Origin: Mactra quadrangularis
Lineage: Eukaryota; Mollusca; Bivalvia; Venerida; Mactridae
NCBI GenBank assembly: GCA_025267735.1
Contig: CM046295.1
Coordinates: 15,955,592 to 16,019,591 of the forward strand
DNA: 64,000 nucleotides
Direction: 5' to 3'
Part shown: positions 11,101-22,040 of the stretch, piece after piece
Numbering within the stretch: the stretch's first letter is position 1
How the letters are laid out: each line of letters begins with the position of its first letter
Program-made: the position numbers and the translations under genes
Notes under the pieces: model-generated
The model's database searches: none
The model's input: only the letters and a program-made list of their open reading frames with translations
Told to the model about the DNA's origin: nothing

Positions 11101-11380
11101 GTGGAGCTCAATCTCTTATCATGATTTTAAAATTATAAAACTTAGTCAAGGAATTGCTGGAACTGCCCCTGGTGGAGCTCAATCTCTTATCATGATTTTA
11201 AAATTATAAAACTTAGTCAAGGAATTGCTGGAACTGCCCCTGGTGGAGCTCAATCTCTTATCATGATTTTAAAATTATAAAACTTAGTCAAGGAATTGCT
11301 TTGAATAAGCAATTCCTTGACTAAGTTTTATAATTTTAAAATCATGATAAGAGATTGAGCTCCACCAGGAGCAGTTCCAG
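11086..11380. repeat. Three 71-bp direct repeats followed by a 73-bp-arm palindrome
   Basis: Units start CTGGAACTGCCCCTGG at 11086, 11157 and 11228 (period 71). The third unit (11228-11300) is followed by the spacer TTGAATA and then its reverse complement (11308-11380), with one mismatch over 73 bases. Each unit starts with the MITE terminus. The structure looks like template-switch or fold-back amplification. Confidence 0.9.
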
Positions 11381-11557
11381 GATTATTCAATATTAGTTGA
11401 CATTTAAAATGAGTTACGTAAATGTGAACATAAAACTATTAAGATACTCTACAAACGACAATAAATAAAGTTTGTATTGTATTGGATTTGTTTGGGCAGA
11501 TCCGTAATGTAAAGAGAACTTGATTGTAAAGAAGCAATATGTCATGTAAATAGCAAC

Positions 11558-11825
11558 CCTGGTCGAAATCGCAGTTGGTAGCATGACGAGATTTGGAATC
11601 TCGTGTCCCAAACTGTGTACGGGTCATAATCACACTCGGGGAGGTTATACCCTTCCATGAAAATTTGACAATAATGTTGATTTTCCTCCATTGATTAGAT
11701 AATATGGAGAAGTTTCCGGCCTTGTGGAAGGATAGGTGAGTACTGGTTATAGACAAGGGACCAGGAAAGCTAGGTTGACTCTGTAAAATGACCTAAAATT
11801 GTGTTGGCACGGCTTTAAACCCAAT
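11558..11825 (+). mobile_element. SINE-B copy
   Basis: The decayed head has CGCAGTTGGTAGC. The full body (GGGAGGTTATACCCTTCCAT, GGAGAAGTTTCCGGCC, GAGTACTGGTTATAGACAAG) and tail (TGTGTTGGCACGGC) are present. Confidence 0.75.
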
Positions 11826-12111
11826 AACAACAAATAAATAACACATGCAAATAGCTGAAGTTCTGAATGAGTCTGGTTTTCCTTTTGTCGATCTTTATGG
11901 TCAAGCAAATTATATGAATTACTGGAATTCAATCTAACTTAAACTAAACAAAATGGTTTCATTTTATGTAAATCCTGCACAAGTACATAAACGATATTTC
12001 TTAAAAAGACATCCAATCTCGAGAGGCCCTCATGACTGCACTCCACACCAGGATCGCAGCCCTGTCTCTTTTCCTCGCTTAGACAGCACACGGGTGTACA
12101 TAGTTTCAGGG

Positions 12112-12570
12112 ATTCTATATAACAGGGATTTGTAACGAAGTGCTTTTTTAATTTTCTCGGTCGTCACTGTCTATAACTGGCTGAAGCAGGCTGTACAAAC
12201 TATTCCAGAGTTTAAAAAACTTGATTTATGTTTTTGTACATGTCTTCCATGCAACTTGTGTATGTTTCTAAGTTTTTCACAAAAGGGTGTTGCAATTATG
12301 ACCAAAAATATGACTTCAGGTGATGTAAAATGGGGCTAAAAATGGCAGATCGGCGGGAAAATGCATTATTTTGTGAAACAGTCTGTGAGCGTAGTTTATC
12401 TCAAAATCATCTAGAAACACATTTTTCCTAACATTTATGTCAATTTGAATGGTACTGGTGCAAAATTTCTTACTTGTTTTCCGTATTGGCCGAAATAATA
12501 GCGACGACAGTGAAATTTGATGAAAATCTATTACATTAACTTGTCGTTATAAATCCCTGTTATATAAAAT
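12112..12570. mobile_element. Inverted-repeat element with TATATAACAGGGATTT ends
   Basis: CTATATAACAGGGATTTGTA near 12114 and ATAAATCCCTGTTATATA ending near 12567 are inverted copies, about 450 bp apart, with no coding capacity between. The right terminus resembles ACGACCCCTGTTATATAAGG at 26141-26160 and near 48880-48899. Confidence 0.6.
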
Positions 12571-12702
12571 CACTGATAGTTTAAACCTGTAGATATCATG
12601 CTAGTTTTTCTTACATGTACATGTAAATATAAACCTGGAGTGGTGACTGTCTTGCTTAACCTCCCGCGGGACTTAATGCAATCCAGATTGGATTCCTGTC
12701 AT

Positions 12703-12855
12703 GGGCGGATCCAACGAGGGGTCCGGACCCCCCTAGTATTTGGAAAACGTATTTGTCCTTGTGGTTCTGATTCGAGGTTCGGATCCCCCTAGAAAAGTTC
12801 GGACCCCCCAGAAAAGTTCGGACCCCCCTAGAAAAAAATCCTGGATCCGCCTCTG
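12703..12855. mobile_element. hAT-like MITE, 'GGCGGATCCAG' family, short copy
   Basis: Ends GGGCGGATCCAAC and CTGGATCCGCCTCTG. The interior is reduced to repeated GTTCGGACCCCCC units. Confidence 0.7.
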
Positions 12856-13016
12856 CCTGTCCCTTACTAGGATGATGATGATGAAGATGATGTACAACGG
12901 AAACAATCAAAGCACTGTAACGTCCGAACAACAACAGCATAGTAGCCAACACGCACTACAGAATGTACCCACGACAATTGTAGTCCATTTAATACAGCTA
13001 AAAAAATAGGCTAACC

Positions 13017-15294
13017 TAGACAAAATTGCAACAGAATTTATTTTTGTACTATGTGAAAGTTCGTATTCATAATAGAATCCAAAAAAAGTTGCACTCAAAA
13101 ATTCGAGGGGAAAGTCCTTTTTTGGCAAAAACGTTGAACATAAACAAAAATGTGGATTAGCTCCCTTTACAACTATCTGTTATCATATACAATGTACAAA
13201 TGAAAACAATTTTTGATTCGCTCCCTTTATAACTATCTATTATCATTTACGGATGAAAACAATTGTAAAAATACAACTTATTATTCAAATTCTTTTTAAA
13301 TACAAAATTCAAAAAGGTCATTTTTGATTTTGTTTTGATAAATGTGTCAAAAATGACCGGTAAACTAGTCATTTATCTGGAATCTGCTTTACATGTATCT
13401 TTCATGTGCTTGTACTTTAATTAGTATAACAATAATAAATAAGAGATATAATTGTTCAGTTTTGGGATGAAAGTACTAAAATGAGATCTAAAACTGTGAA
13501 TTTTTGGAATCAGATCATATACAATTTTCAAAAATCATGGTTGATAACAACTTTTAGTTTAAACTACAAATGTGTCTAAAAAGGGTTTAAATGTCATTGA
13601 ATGAATTTATTATTTAGTGAACAAATGTCATAAGTACCAACATAATACCTGAAATACCCGAAACTATGAATTTCTGGAATCAGCTTCTCGTGTATCGATT
13701 ACTAAAACAGATTTAAGAGTCAACATATGCTTCCAAACATGTGTTGTAGTTCATGCTACTACACGTATGTAATACAGATGAATAATAGGTATTACATAAA
13801 TAAATATTTAAAATATCATTTGTTACTTTTGTTATTGTTTTTACACATGAAAATTTGTAACAGTATACATTTGTTACAGAAAGTACTTATTTACGTTAGG
13901 TTTTTTTTATAACCCGAGGTTTAGCTTTTGATCATTGTCACTGTCGGCATTTTCGCTATCAGAGGCTAAACTAGATCTTAACACTGTGCAAATGATTGAT
14001 CACTCAAGTCCGTGCTATTACAAGAGCAGCAACTTGAATCGCAATTCGGTCGACAGCTTCATCGAATCACTTTAACATATCTTCAGGGACAGAATGTAAC
14101 TTAGTCTTTACAGGCTGAACATTTCCATTAACAGACTCACATCCCTACTCACATGGATGTAAGACTTTGTTGTCCTTCCACATTTGAGTCTGTATGTATA
14201 CTCTTTGTATGTGACATGATGTTGCGTCATATGTTTGAGACAAGCTTTTAACTTGCATGCACGATGTTGCACTGACTATTTTAGTAACAAACTTGTGCAA
14301 AGGGAGGTTGTTAGTGTGGCCAATTAATGATGAATAATAGAGCATTATGATCTCTCCCCAGGTTTGATGTCTATTTCCTTTATGATGTCTATATATATCT
14401 GTACGGCTTCTTTGAACTCTGTGTAAGCTCTGGGGAGTTTTAAAATTATTGATTTTACAACGTTAATTGGTGTTAAAGTTGTTTGGCATCCAATTAAGAT
14501 ATGCATGAAAGAGAGAAAAGTAAACAGACTTTTTTTAATTTAGCAAAGTGCCGTTCTCGACTTTCCTTACTTTGTCAGACCTGAAGACAATGTTTTGGTC
14601 AAACAGGTTAGTACGGTGGCACAACAAAACCAACAACAGTCTATAATTTTCAAATAATGACGGAGGAAAATTTGCTACATGTAACTCATACACAAGAAAG
14701 TTAGAAATCGTTTAAGCTCAAATATATAGTGTGATGCTATTTTCATGTTGTTATTAAAACAAATAATATATCGAGTGAATTAAGCTTAACTTGGTTACCA
14801 TTTCGTTTTTTTAAACATTTCTTATAGATAACATTAATTTTGTGAGTTTAAAGTTTCGTACTCAGCGCTCAGACAACAAAAATATCGTGACACGAAATTT
14901 AACACTAAACATGATCAATTTTGGTCCTAACGCGCTACCGTAGTAAAATATTTCTATCTTTCAAGGTCGTCACCAAAAACGGTATTTTTAATGAATTAAC
15001 TGCCATATATAAAATTAATTAAATGTAGGTATATTAACGGTTCACATCGGAAAGTAAACTCAAAATCAAAATACTACCGGCATCCATTTCTTTTTGTGAC
15101 CCAACAGCTATATTTACTGCGGGACAGAAGTACGGAAGCGTTGCAGCGCCTTTTAATATAAGTTGAAAATGCATTATTTTAAATTTATTTTTCATCACTT
15201 TCCCCTCGTTTTTGGAGTGCAACTTTTTGAGTGTGTTATTGTATTGATGGTCTTTCGCACTGTATAAACATATTTTCTGTTGCAATTTTGTCTA
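13017..15294. mobile_element. 2.3-kb non-autonomous element with about 110-bp inverted ends
   Basis: GACAAAATTGCAACAGA at 13019 is exactly complemented by TCTGTTGCAATTTTGTC near 15277. Further in, GTTGCACTC..CGAGGGGAAAG (near 13089) pairs with CTTTCCCCTCG..GAGTGCAAC (near 15200). No transposase-like frame is visible inside. The interior holds a roughly 65-bp direct duplication near 13155-13265. Confidence 0.7.
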
Positions 15295-15296
15295 CA

Positions 15297-16369
15297 CAAC
15301 TTCTACACAAACTAGAACAGTACGGCATCACCGGTTCATCAACCATTGGCTCAGGGGGTTCCTGACAGACAGGAGCATGAAAGTTGTTGTGGAGGGGGGA
15401 AGAATCCCAACCAGCTACCGTCGACTCTGGCGTTCCCCAGGGTACAGTGCTTGGGCCCCTGCTCTTCCTCTGCCACATAAATGACCTCCCGGAATCTGTA
15501 AGGTCGACAGTACGTCTCTTCGCTGATGACTGCCAGCTGTATCGCACCATCAAAAGCCAAAAAGACCATGAAATCCTCCAACAGGACCTAAGTCAACTTG
15601 AAGTGTGGGCAAACACATGGGGAATGCGCTTCTACGCCAAAAAGTGCTACATAATGACCATCAACCAGAAATCCTCTAAATTTACCAACTAGACAATCAC
15701 ATTCTTCAACTAGTTCCAGAAAATCCGTACCTTGGAATCTCAATATCAGAAGATCTGAAGTGGAGCTCTTACATCGCAAAATACACTAAAAACGCAAACT
15801 CCACCCTCCGCTTCCTTCGGCGCAACCTGAAACATTGCCCAGAATCCTGTCGTAGAACAGCATATTTTGCCTTGGTACATTCTACCCTTGAATACAGTTC
15901 CATCGTCTGGGACCCCCACTTACAGAAAGACATTGACAAGCTGGAGAAGGTCCAGAGGCAGGCAGTCAGATTCATCACAGGCGACTACACCACCAAAGCA
16001 CCAGGTTGCGTTGCTCGCATGCTTAGGGATATGAAGATTCCATCACTTCAGGATAGAAGGAAGGTGAACAGATTGACGTTCTTCTATAAGGTGGTTGAGG
16101 GGCCATGCCAAGACTTTCTAACCCCAGTCCGTTCAAATAAACGTAAAGTAACCCCTAAGACTTTCAGTGGTTTTGATTCTGAAAACATTATAGAAAGACA
16201 AACTATAAACAATTCTAAGTGTTTTGTACCAGTGAAATGCAACACCATAAATTTTAAACAATCATTTTTCCCAAAAACTATTATTGACTGGAATAAACTG
16301 GATAACAGAGTTGTTTGTGCGCGAACAGATGATAGTTTCCAATCAGCTGTTTCACAGTGGGATTAATTC
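15297..16369 (+). pseudogene. Degenerate non-LTR retrotransposon (LINE) reverse transcriptase, 5'-truncated
   Basis: Translation gives reverse-transcriptase landmarks in shifting frames. WLRGFLTDRSMKV is followed, after a frameshift, by GVPQGTVLGPLLFLCHINDLP and the catalytic-site motif FADD near 15520-15530. Stops follow near 15690. A third frame (15872-16366) reads on into the thumb and C-terminal region (STLEYSSIVWDPHLQKDI). The element is therefore dead. Its left limit coincides with the end of the 2.3-kb inverted-repeat element, which may have landed in it. Host retrotransposon of the jockey/CR1-like kind; the clade is not resolved. Confidence 0.8.
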
Positions 16370-16689
16370 CAACCCACGCTCTCTCTCCCGTTGCTTTAAT
16401 GCTGCAAGGCCCTGCAACGACCAGTTCCAGATCCAGATCCAGGTCAAAAGTTGTATTGAATGGACTATTGTGCAAATATGCTACATACTACCGTGAGCAT
16501 CTAAAAATTATGTTTAAACACCTATCACACTACATGCAGGTACCGATAACCATGTTTAAAATACCTAAACACTGTGTACAATGAATGGCTATTTCGCGGC
16601 CACATAAATATATCTTCATAAGGGAATTAACTCCGCACTTTAAATCTACAGTTTTAAAATATGTACGAGTTATTTCTCTTTGTTACCAA

Positions 16690-16846
16690 AATTAATCCGC
16701 GGGAAAGTCTTGATCGCTAGACGCTTACATGATAAAGCGAGGCTGAGTAAACAAAAGAAAGCGAATGAAAGTGAAATCCTAGGTTTGAGTCAATATTAAG
16801 TGATTTATTCTTCATATGAAGGTCGAAATTGTTCTAATATAAACTG
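16690..16846 (+). other. Possible 5' UTR exon of the four-pass membrane gene
   Basis: GC-richer sequence (GCGGGAAAGTC, GCGAGGCTGAGT) ends in a good donor CTG|GTGAGTG at 16847. A matching acceptor TTTTTCAG|G lies at 21787-21788, 250 bp before the ATG at 22041. This is inference only; transcript data are needed. Confidence 0.22.
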
Positions 16847-17104
16847 GTGAGTGAATATCTTATTTATAAACATCAACTTTTGTGTTGATAATGATTGTTT
16901 TCTTGAACTAAATTGACTTTATGAAGTTGGTAAACTTTTTTTCATGATCTGTATCAGTTGAACGCTTGTTCATTGAACTTCGAAGTTTAGGTTCTACTCA
17001 TAATTTACACGTTTTTCCATGATTTGTGTTATAGATTCAGGTATTGAGTATTGGTAGAATATTTTAAGGGGTTTATGAATGTCTGTATGAAGGTTATAGC
17101 AATG

Positions 17105-17235
17105 ACTGGGGCGGGGGTCCAGGTCGTTTACTGGGCCCAGACCGTTTACTGGGCCCGGGGTTAGGCTGTTTTCAGGTGTTGGGCCGTTTTCTGGGCACAG
17201 CTGCTTGTCAGGCTATTTTCTAGACCTAGGCTGTT
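17105..17235. repeat. GC-rich short tandem repeat
   Basis: Four to five imperfect copies of GGCCGTTTACTGGGCCCAG-type units of about 28 bp stand out from the AT-rich surroundings. Confidence 0.55.
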
Positions 17236-17859
17236 TCCTGACTATATCTGTCTTTATGTACAAGCTAAAGTGAATTTAGAACTTCATGATATCTATAGAC
17301 TATCGTTCTCTGTTTACGTTTGGCCATCTAACTTTGGGTTTAAGGAAACATTCCTCTCTGAGTCTGATGTCCGATCTGGAAACCAGAGTACATTTATAAC
17401 CATGTGTATTTAATACACCATTTTATTTTTGCCGGATGATATTTAGTAAAAATTTCTTATTGGTTGTCATTTGGGCAACAAAAGTTTGTGTTGAGCACTG
17501 TTACTGCAATTTAACAATTGTAATTTTTTTTTAACCTTATTTAAAATTTCTTAACTAATAAATTTACTGACAAGAAAGACTTGCTAAACTAAAATCAATT
17601 CACCCATGACAGATTAGGTTATTCTTGTTGATATTTTCATTTTTGAAAAGCCAGAATTAAAATTTTATCCTTATTTTGGGGGCCAAAAATCATTGTCTGT
17701 ATGAAAACTCATGTCTTTAACATAAATTTTCATCCTTTCTTTGTTTGACTTGTCGTTACCAGTTAGACTTATGTATTATTATGTCCTAAATGTTACAATG
17801 TTACAACTGGTAATCTAATTTAGTAACCAGCTCAGTGACACTAAAATCTATCTTGTTAC

Positions 17860-18275
17860 TAGAGCTGTGATTGATTGGGCTCGAAGAGTTTTGACAATAG
17901 CGATATATTGAGAAATAAATATTGACAAACTGATATGTATCAATACCTTCACTGAAGTACTATACAGACCATTTATGTTTTCATAAACTCATAATAAATG
18001 TATATTTGTCATGAATGTTGTACCTTCTGTGGACTAGAGCTATTTCCTCAATGGTGATGCTGTCAATGTTTTAGGCCTATCAGTTCATATTATGTCAGCG
18101 CACCTGTTTCCACTTACGATAGCTGGTTCGTTTCACAAATTTGACCCTTATTCGTGACTTTTATATATTTACCTACATAGGCTTTATAATCGTTATTTCA
18201 AAATGCATATCGATTATTGATCGGAAAATGAATGTCGACAATACAGCGAAAATGTTGGAATCGATGACAGCTCTA
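17860..18275. mobile_element. hAT-like MITE 'TAGAGCTGTC', copy 1, intact with target duplication
   Basis: Ends TAGAGCTGTGATTGATT and GAATCGATGACAGCTCTA are inverted. Both flanks carry the 8-bp duplication CTTGTTAC (17852-17859 and 18276-18283), as expected for hAT transposition. Confidence 0.85.
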
Positions 18276-18376
18276 CTTGTTACCTTGAGAATGAAATTTT
18301 GTTCTACTAGCTCAGAAACCAGGGTTACAAATCTAGAGTTTTAATTCTAAGTTGTTTCTAACTTTTTTCATAATTA

Positions 18377-18680
18377 TACCCCCGCTTCGAAGAAGAGGGG
18401 GGTATACTATTTTACCCTTGTCCGTGCATCCGTCCGTCCGTCTGTCACAAAATTTCAGTCGCAGTTTTCTCAGCAACTATAACATGCAGCAGCCTAATAC
18501 TTTGCATATTGCTTCATCCCATAGTCCCATGTGGTGTAAAGCGATTTCATGCTCCTTGCTCATCTACTTCCTGTTTGTCGCATATTTTTAGATTTCGTTA
18601 AATGAAAGTTACATTATGATAGTCATATTTCTCACTGCGGGGGTATCACTAGTGAGCATTAGCTCACAGATTTACTTGTT
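18377..18680 (+). mobile_element. Helentron-associated (HINE/pearl-like) element, copy 1
   Basis: Starts TACCCCCGCTTCGAAG with a terminal hairpin (TATACCCCC / GGGGGGTATA), then a GTCC microsatellite. It ends with the internal inverted end GCGGGGGTA, a hairpin GTGAGC-ATTA-GCTCAC and the terminus ATTTACTTGTT. Four copies lie within 7.2 kb. Confidence 0.7.
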
Positions 18681-19044
18681 GAGCTAAAATTAATAAATTA
18701 TATTATAACACTAACAGGTTGGACTATAATTTCTTCATTTTATAAACAAAATTTTTTCAAATCCTTGTATATTTAATTCAACAATGGTTTGATAAAATCT
18801 AATTTAATCGTCCTTTTTATCTGCAATGTGTATCAATAGAAAGACAGGATTATGTTATAATTATTGAAAAAATATAAAAATGCTCAGATCTGTTTAAGAA
18901 TGTTTAAATTAAGTGCTTTCTTGGGATTTTTCAGTTTTACTTGGCCGTGTGACCGATCACTGAATAACAATAAATTTGGGGAGATAGAATTACCCTGGGA
19001 AAATTGGTGATAAAAATTAGTTCTATCATTTCTGCTTCTCTTAT

Positions 19045-19257
19045 ACTCCTGGGAGAAGAAAGCTGTTTTAAATCTCAAACATTATTTGGCCAGTGTAATG
19101 AATTGTTTGTTTCTGGTCCTAGAGAAAGCTGTTTTAAATCTCTAGCTTTTTTTGGCCAGAGTGAATGAATTGTTTGTTTCTGGTCCTAATGAAAGCTGTT
19201 TTAAATCTCTAGCTTTTTTTGGCCAGAGTGAATGAATTATTTGTTTCTGGTCCTTGT
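19045..19257. repeat. 67-bp tandem repeat, three copies
   Basis: Unit with GAAAGCTGTTTTAAATCTC, TTTTTTTGGCCAGAGTGAA and TTGTTTGTTTCTGGTCCT. Confidence 0.8.
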
Positions 19258-19469
19258 GAGAGAAAACTAAAAACTGAGAGAACTTACCTTAACAAATTTT
19301 TACAAGCAATTCAGAGCTTTTATTAAATATATATCAAGACCATTTAAAAACTTACATCTTGTTGTTTAAATGACCCTTCCCTATTATTTATTTAAAAATA
19401 ATTCCCACTAAACCTGCAAATTGTCTTGAAGCTAGGAATCAAAAACTCAAAATGTTGTTTGGTTTTGGG

Positions 19470-19832
19470 ACTGAAATCTACTAATTTTGTGGGACTTAAA
19501 ATATAGAATTTTGTGTGACTAAAAAAAACTAAAAATTTTGTGGGACTGAAAACTAACAATTTTGTGGGACTGAAAACTAAGGATTTTGTGGGACTGAAAA
19601 CTAAGAATTTTGTGGGACTGAAAACTATGAATTTTGTGGGACTTAAAACATAGAATTTTGTGGTTTTGAAATCTAAGAATGTTGTGGGACTGAAAACTAA
19701 GAATTTTGTGGGACTGAAAACTAAACATTTTGTGGGACTGAAGTCTTAAGAATTTTGTGGGACTTAAAACATAGAATTTTGTAGTTATGAAGTCTAAGAA
19801 TTTTGTGGGACTGAAAACTAACAATTTATTAT
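19470..19832. repeat. 24-bp minisatellite, about 15 copies
   Basis: Unit AATTTTGTGGGACTGAAAAC plus TAAG. The minus strand is open across the array because 24 is a multiple of three; it is not a gene. Confidence 0.85.
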
Positions 19833-20518
19833 TATTGGTCTGACATGGATAATTGTATGCAGTGTTTAAATTTCTTGGTTCAAAAGACGTTTACAGATTA
19901 GATGTAAATGCCTTGATGTGTTTTTTTTTCAAGTGTTTTTGTAAAAATTGCAGGATGGCGATAAAGTTATGAAGTGTTTTTTATTTGTGCCAAATTCTAA
20001 CTTGATAAAAGAAAATATTTATAGTAGTTAGTTTGGATGATATCATAAACTGTTTGAAATATTGCAATTTTACATGTTAGTGGTTGTTTTCTATGTATAG
20101 TGGTTTGATTAATTTAGATAATTTTTGTTGTGAGTTTGTAATGCAAGGATTGTGGGAGGTTGAATGTTGGATCTTTGTGTAACTTCAGAATCTTTCTATA
20201 GTGTGTAGTTACTTGTTTATTAGATATTGAAATGTATAGAAATGTTTGTAATTGTGAATGAATGAAGAAAATCTGGAATTTAATTTTCATATACTATATT
20301 GGATTATTTATATTACATATTTTATGCCAAGAATTTTTTTTTGAAAGGTAATTGTTTTTGAATATATAACACTAAGTTGTTGAAAGTTTAAATATTGATG
20401 AGTGAGCATCTTAGCACAATATTAATTTATCAACATTGTACATGTAAATGAAATAGTCACTGCAAAACATGGCAGACTGACAAACAAATCCTGTAAAATA
20501 TTTGAGGTATCTTTGCTG

Positions 20519-20812
20519 GGTTTAACGCCGTAGCAACACATTGTATAGATCATATAACCACGGTCAGTCAACCTACTCACTGTTCCTGGAAAGGCTAAAT
20601 ATCTGGATTTAGCTGTTAAACAACTACCAAGCGCATACTTTCCTCAGTGACTGACAACTGCCCATAATTAGGAATCATTGGTAGGAAGGAAAATGGTCAT
20701 AGAAATAATTTCATGACCAATCTCCAAGAAAGTATGCCCCGTCCAGGAATCGAACCCACGATCCCTCGATCAATAGACTTGCGTGCTACCAACTGAGCTA
20801 GCCAGGCAGCCT
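20519..20812 (-). mobile_element. SINE-A copy
   Basis: Minus-strand head TGGCTAGCTCAGTTGGTAGC and box B GGTTCGATTCC, with body and GTTGACTGACC tail. Confidence 0.75.
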
Positions 20813-21109
20813 AAAATATGGATCCTGTAAAATTTTGCTCTTTACAGGACCTACTGACCAGTAATAAACTGTGGAGTTCAATTGGGACTGAAGTAAAGAA
20901 GGATGTAGTAATGTTTTGCGCTGACTATTATTTATTTTTTAAAATAAATAACAATTCAAACACATTGTGTGCTATGAGGAGGGAAATAATTTCTTTTCAA
21001 ACACTTGAAATCTGAATTATTTCCTGCATGGAGTCAAATCGCTGATAAATGTGATGAGTTGTGCCTTGATCACTTCTTGCTTATTTATTTGATTTGTTAT
21101 AGAGCTGTC

Positions 21110-21762
21110 ATTGATTGGGCTAAAAGCGTATTGACAATATCGTTGTATCAAGAAATAGATATTGACAATACTGACGATACACAGATATATATCGTTACCT
21201 TCACTAATGTTATACCTTCTGTGGACCAGAGCTATTTCCTCAATGGTGGTGCTGTCAATGTTTTAGTATTATGTTCAATTTATGACAGTACACTTATTTC
21301 CACCTACGACAGAAGGTTCGTCTCACAAATTTGTCCCTTAATAGTGACATTTATTTATTTACCTTTATAGGCTTTATTATACCCCCGCTTCGAAGAAGAA
21401 GGGGGTATAATGTTTAACCCTTGTCCGTGCGTCCGTCCGTTACAAAATTTCCGTCGCAGTTTTCTCAGCAACTATAACATGCAGCAGCCTAATACTTTGC
21501 ATATTGCTTCATCCCATAGTCCCATGTGGTGTAAAGCGATTTCATGCTCCTTGCTCATCTACTTCCTGTTTGTCGCATATTTTTAGATTTTGTTAAATGA
21601 AAGTTACATTATGATAGTCATATTTCTCACAGCGGGGGTATCACTAGTGAGCATTAGCTGACAGATTTACTTGTTAACTATATTTCAAAATGCATATCGA
21701 TCATTGATCGGAAAATGAACATTGACGATACAGTGATATCATTGGAATCGATGACAGCTCTA
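21110..21762. mobile_element. hAT-like MITE 'TAGAGCTGTC', copy 2, split by a HINE/pearl-like insertion
   Basis: Ends TAGAGCTGTCATTGATT and GAATCGATGACAGCTCTA, with 8-bp flanks ATTTGTTA / ATTTGTAA (7 of 8). It aligns along its length with the copy at 17860-18275, except for the insert at 21379-21675. Confidence 0.85.
21379..21675 (+). mobile_element. HINE/pearl-like element, copy 2, inserted in a MITE
   Basis: Same structure as copy 1. The uninterrupted MITE at 17860-18275 (GGCTTTATAATCG) provides the empty site, so both ends of this family are defined by comparison. Confidence 0.8.
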
Positions 21763-22040
21763 ATTTGTAATGTTTTATATTTTTCAGGTTATAACACAAG
21801 GAAACTTCTCAAGGGGTCTTCAGGGTCATGTGACAAAGTATGACTCAGGAAAATGTATGGGTGTTAAAATTACATTATAGTTGAATATGCCAATGATGTG
21901 ACATCTTTAAAAAAAATCTTCACAAGTTTTATCCCAGTTCAAAGATGCCACGTGAAAATGTGTGACATCCACGTCATGTAACTTTGAGATCATGTACTGG
22001 ACGCTATGATTAATCTAAAAATAGAATTTTGTTGGTTACG

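Noticed and set aside
11558..12135. Small frames around 11.4-12.1 kb on both strands
   Set aside because: They translate SINE-B sequence and its flank.
19519..19824. 101-codon minus-strand frame of FQSHKIL repeats
   Set aside because: It is a 24-bp minisatellite read in a stop-free frame.
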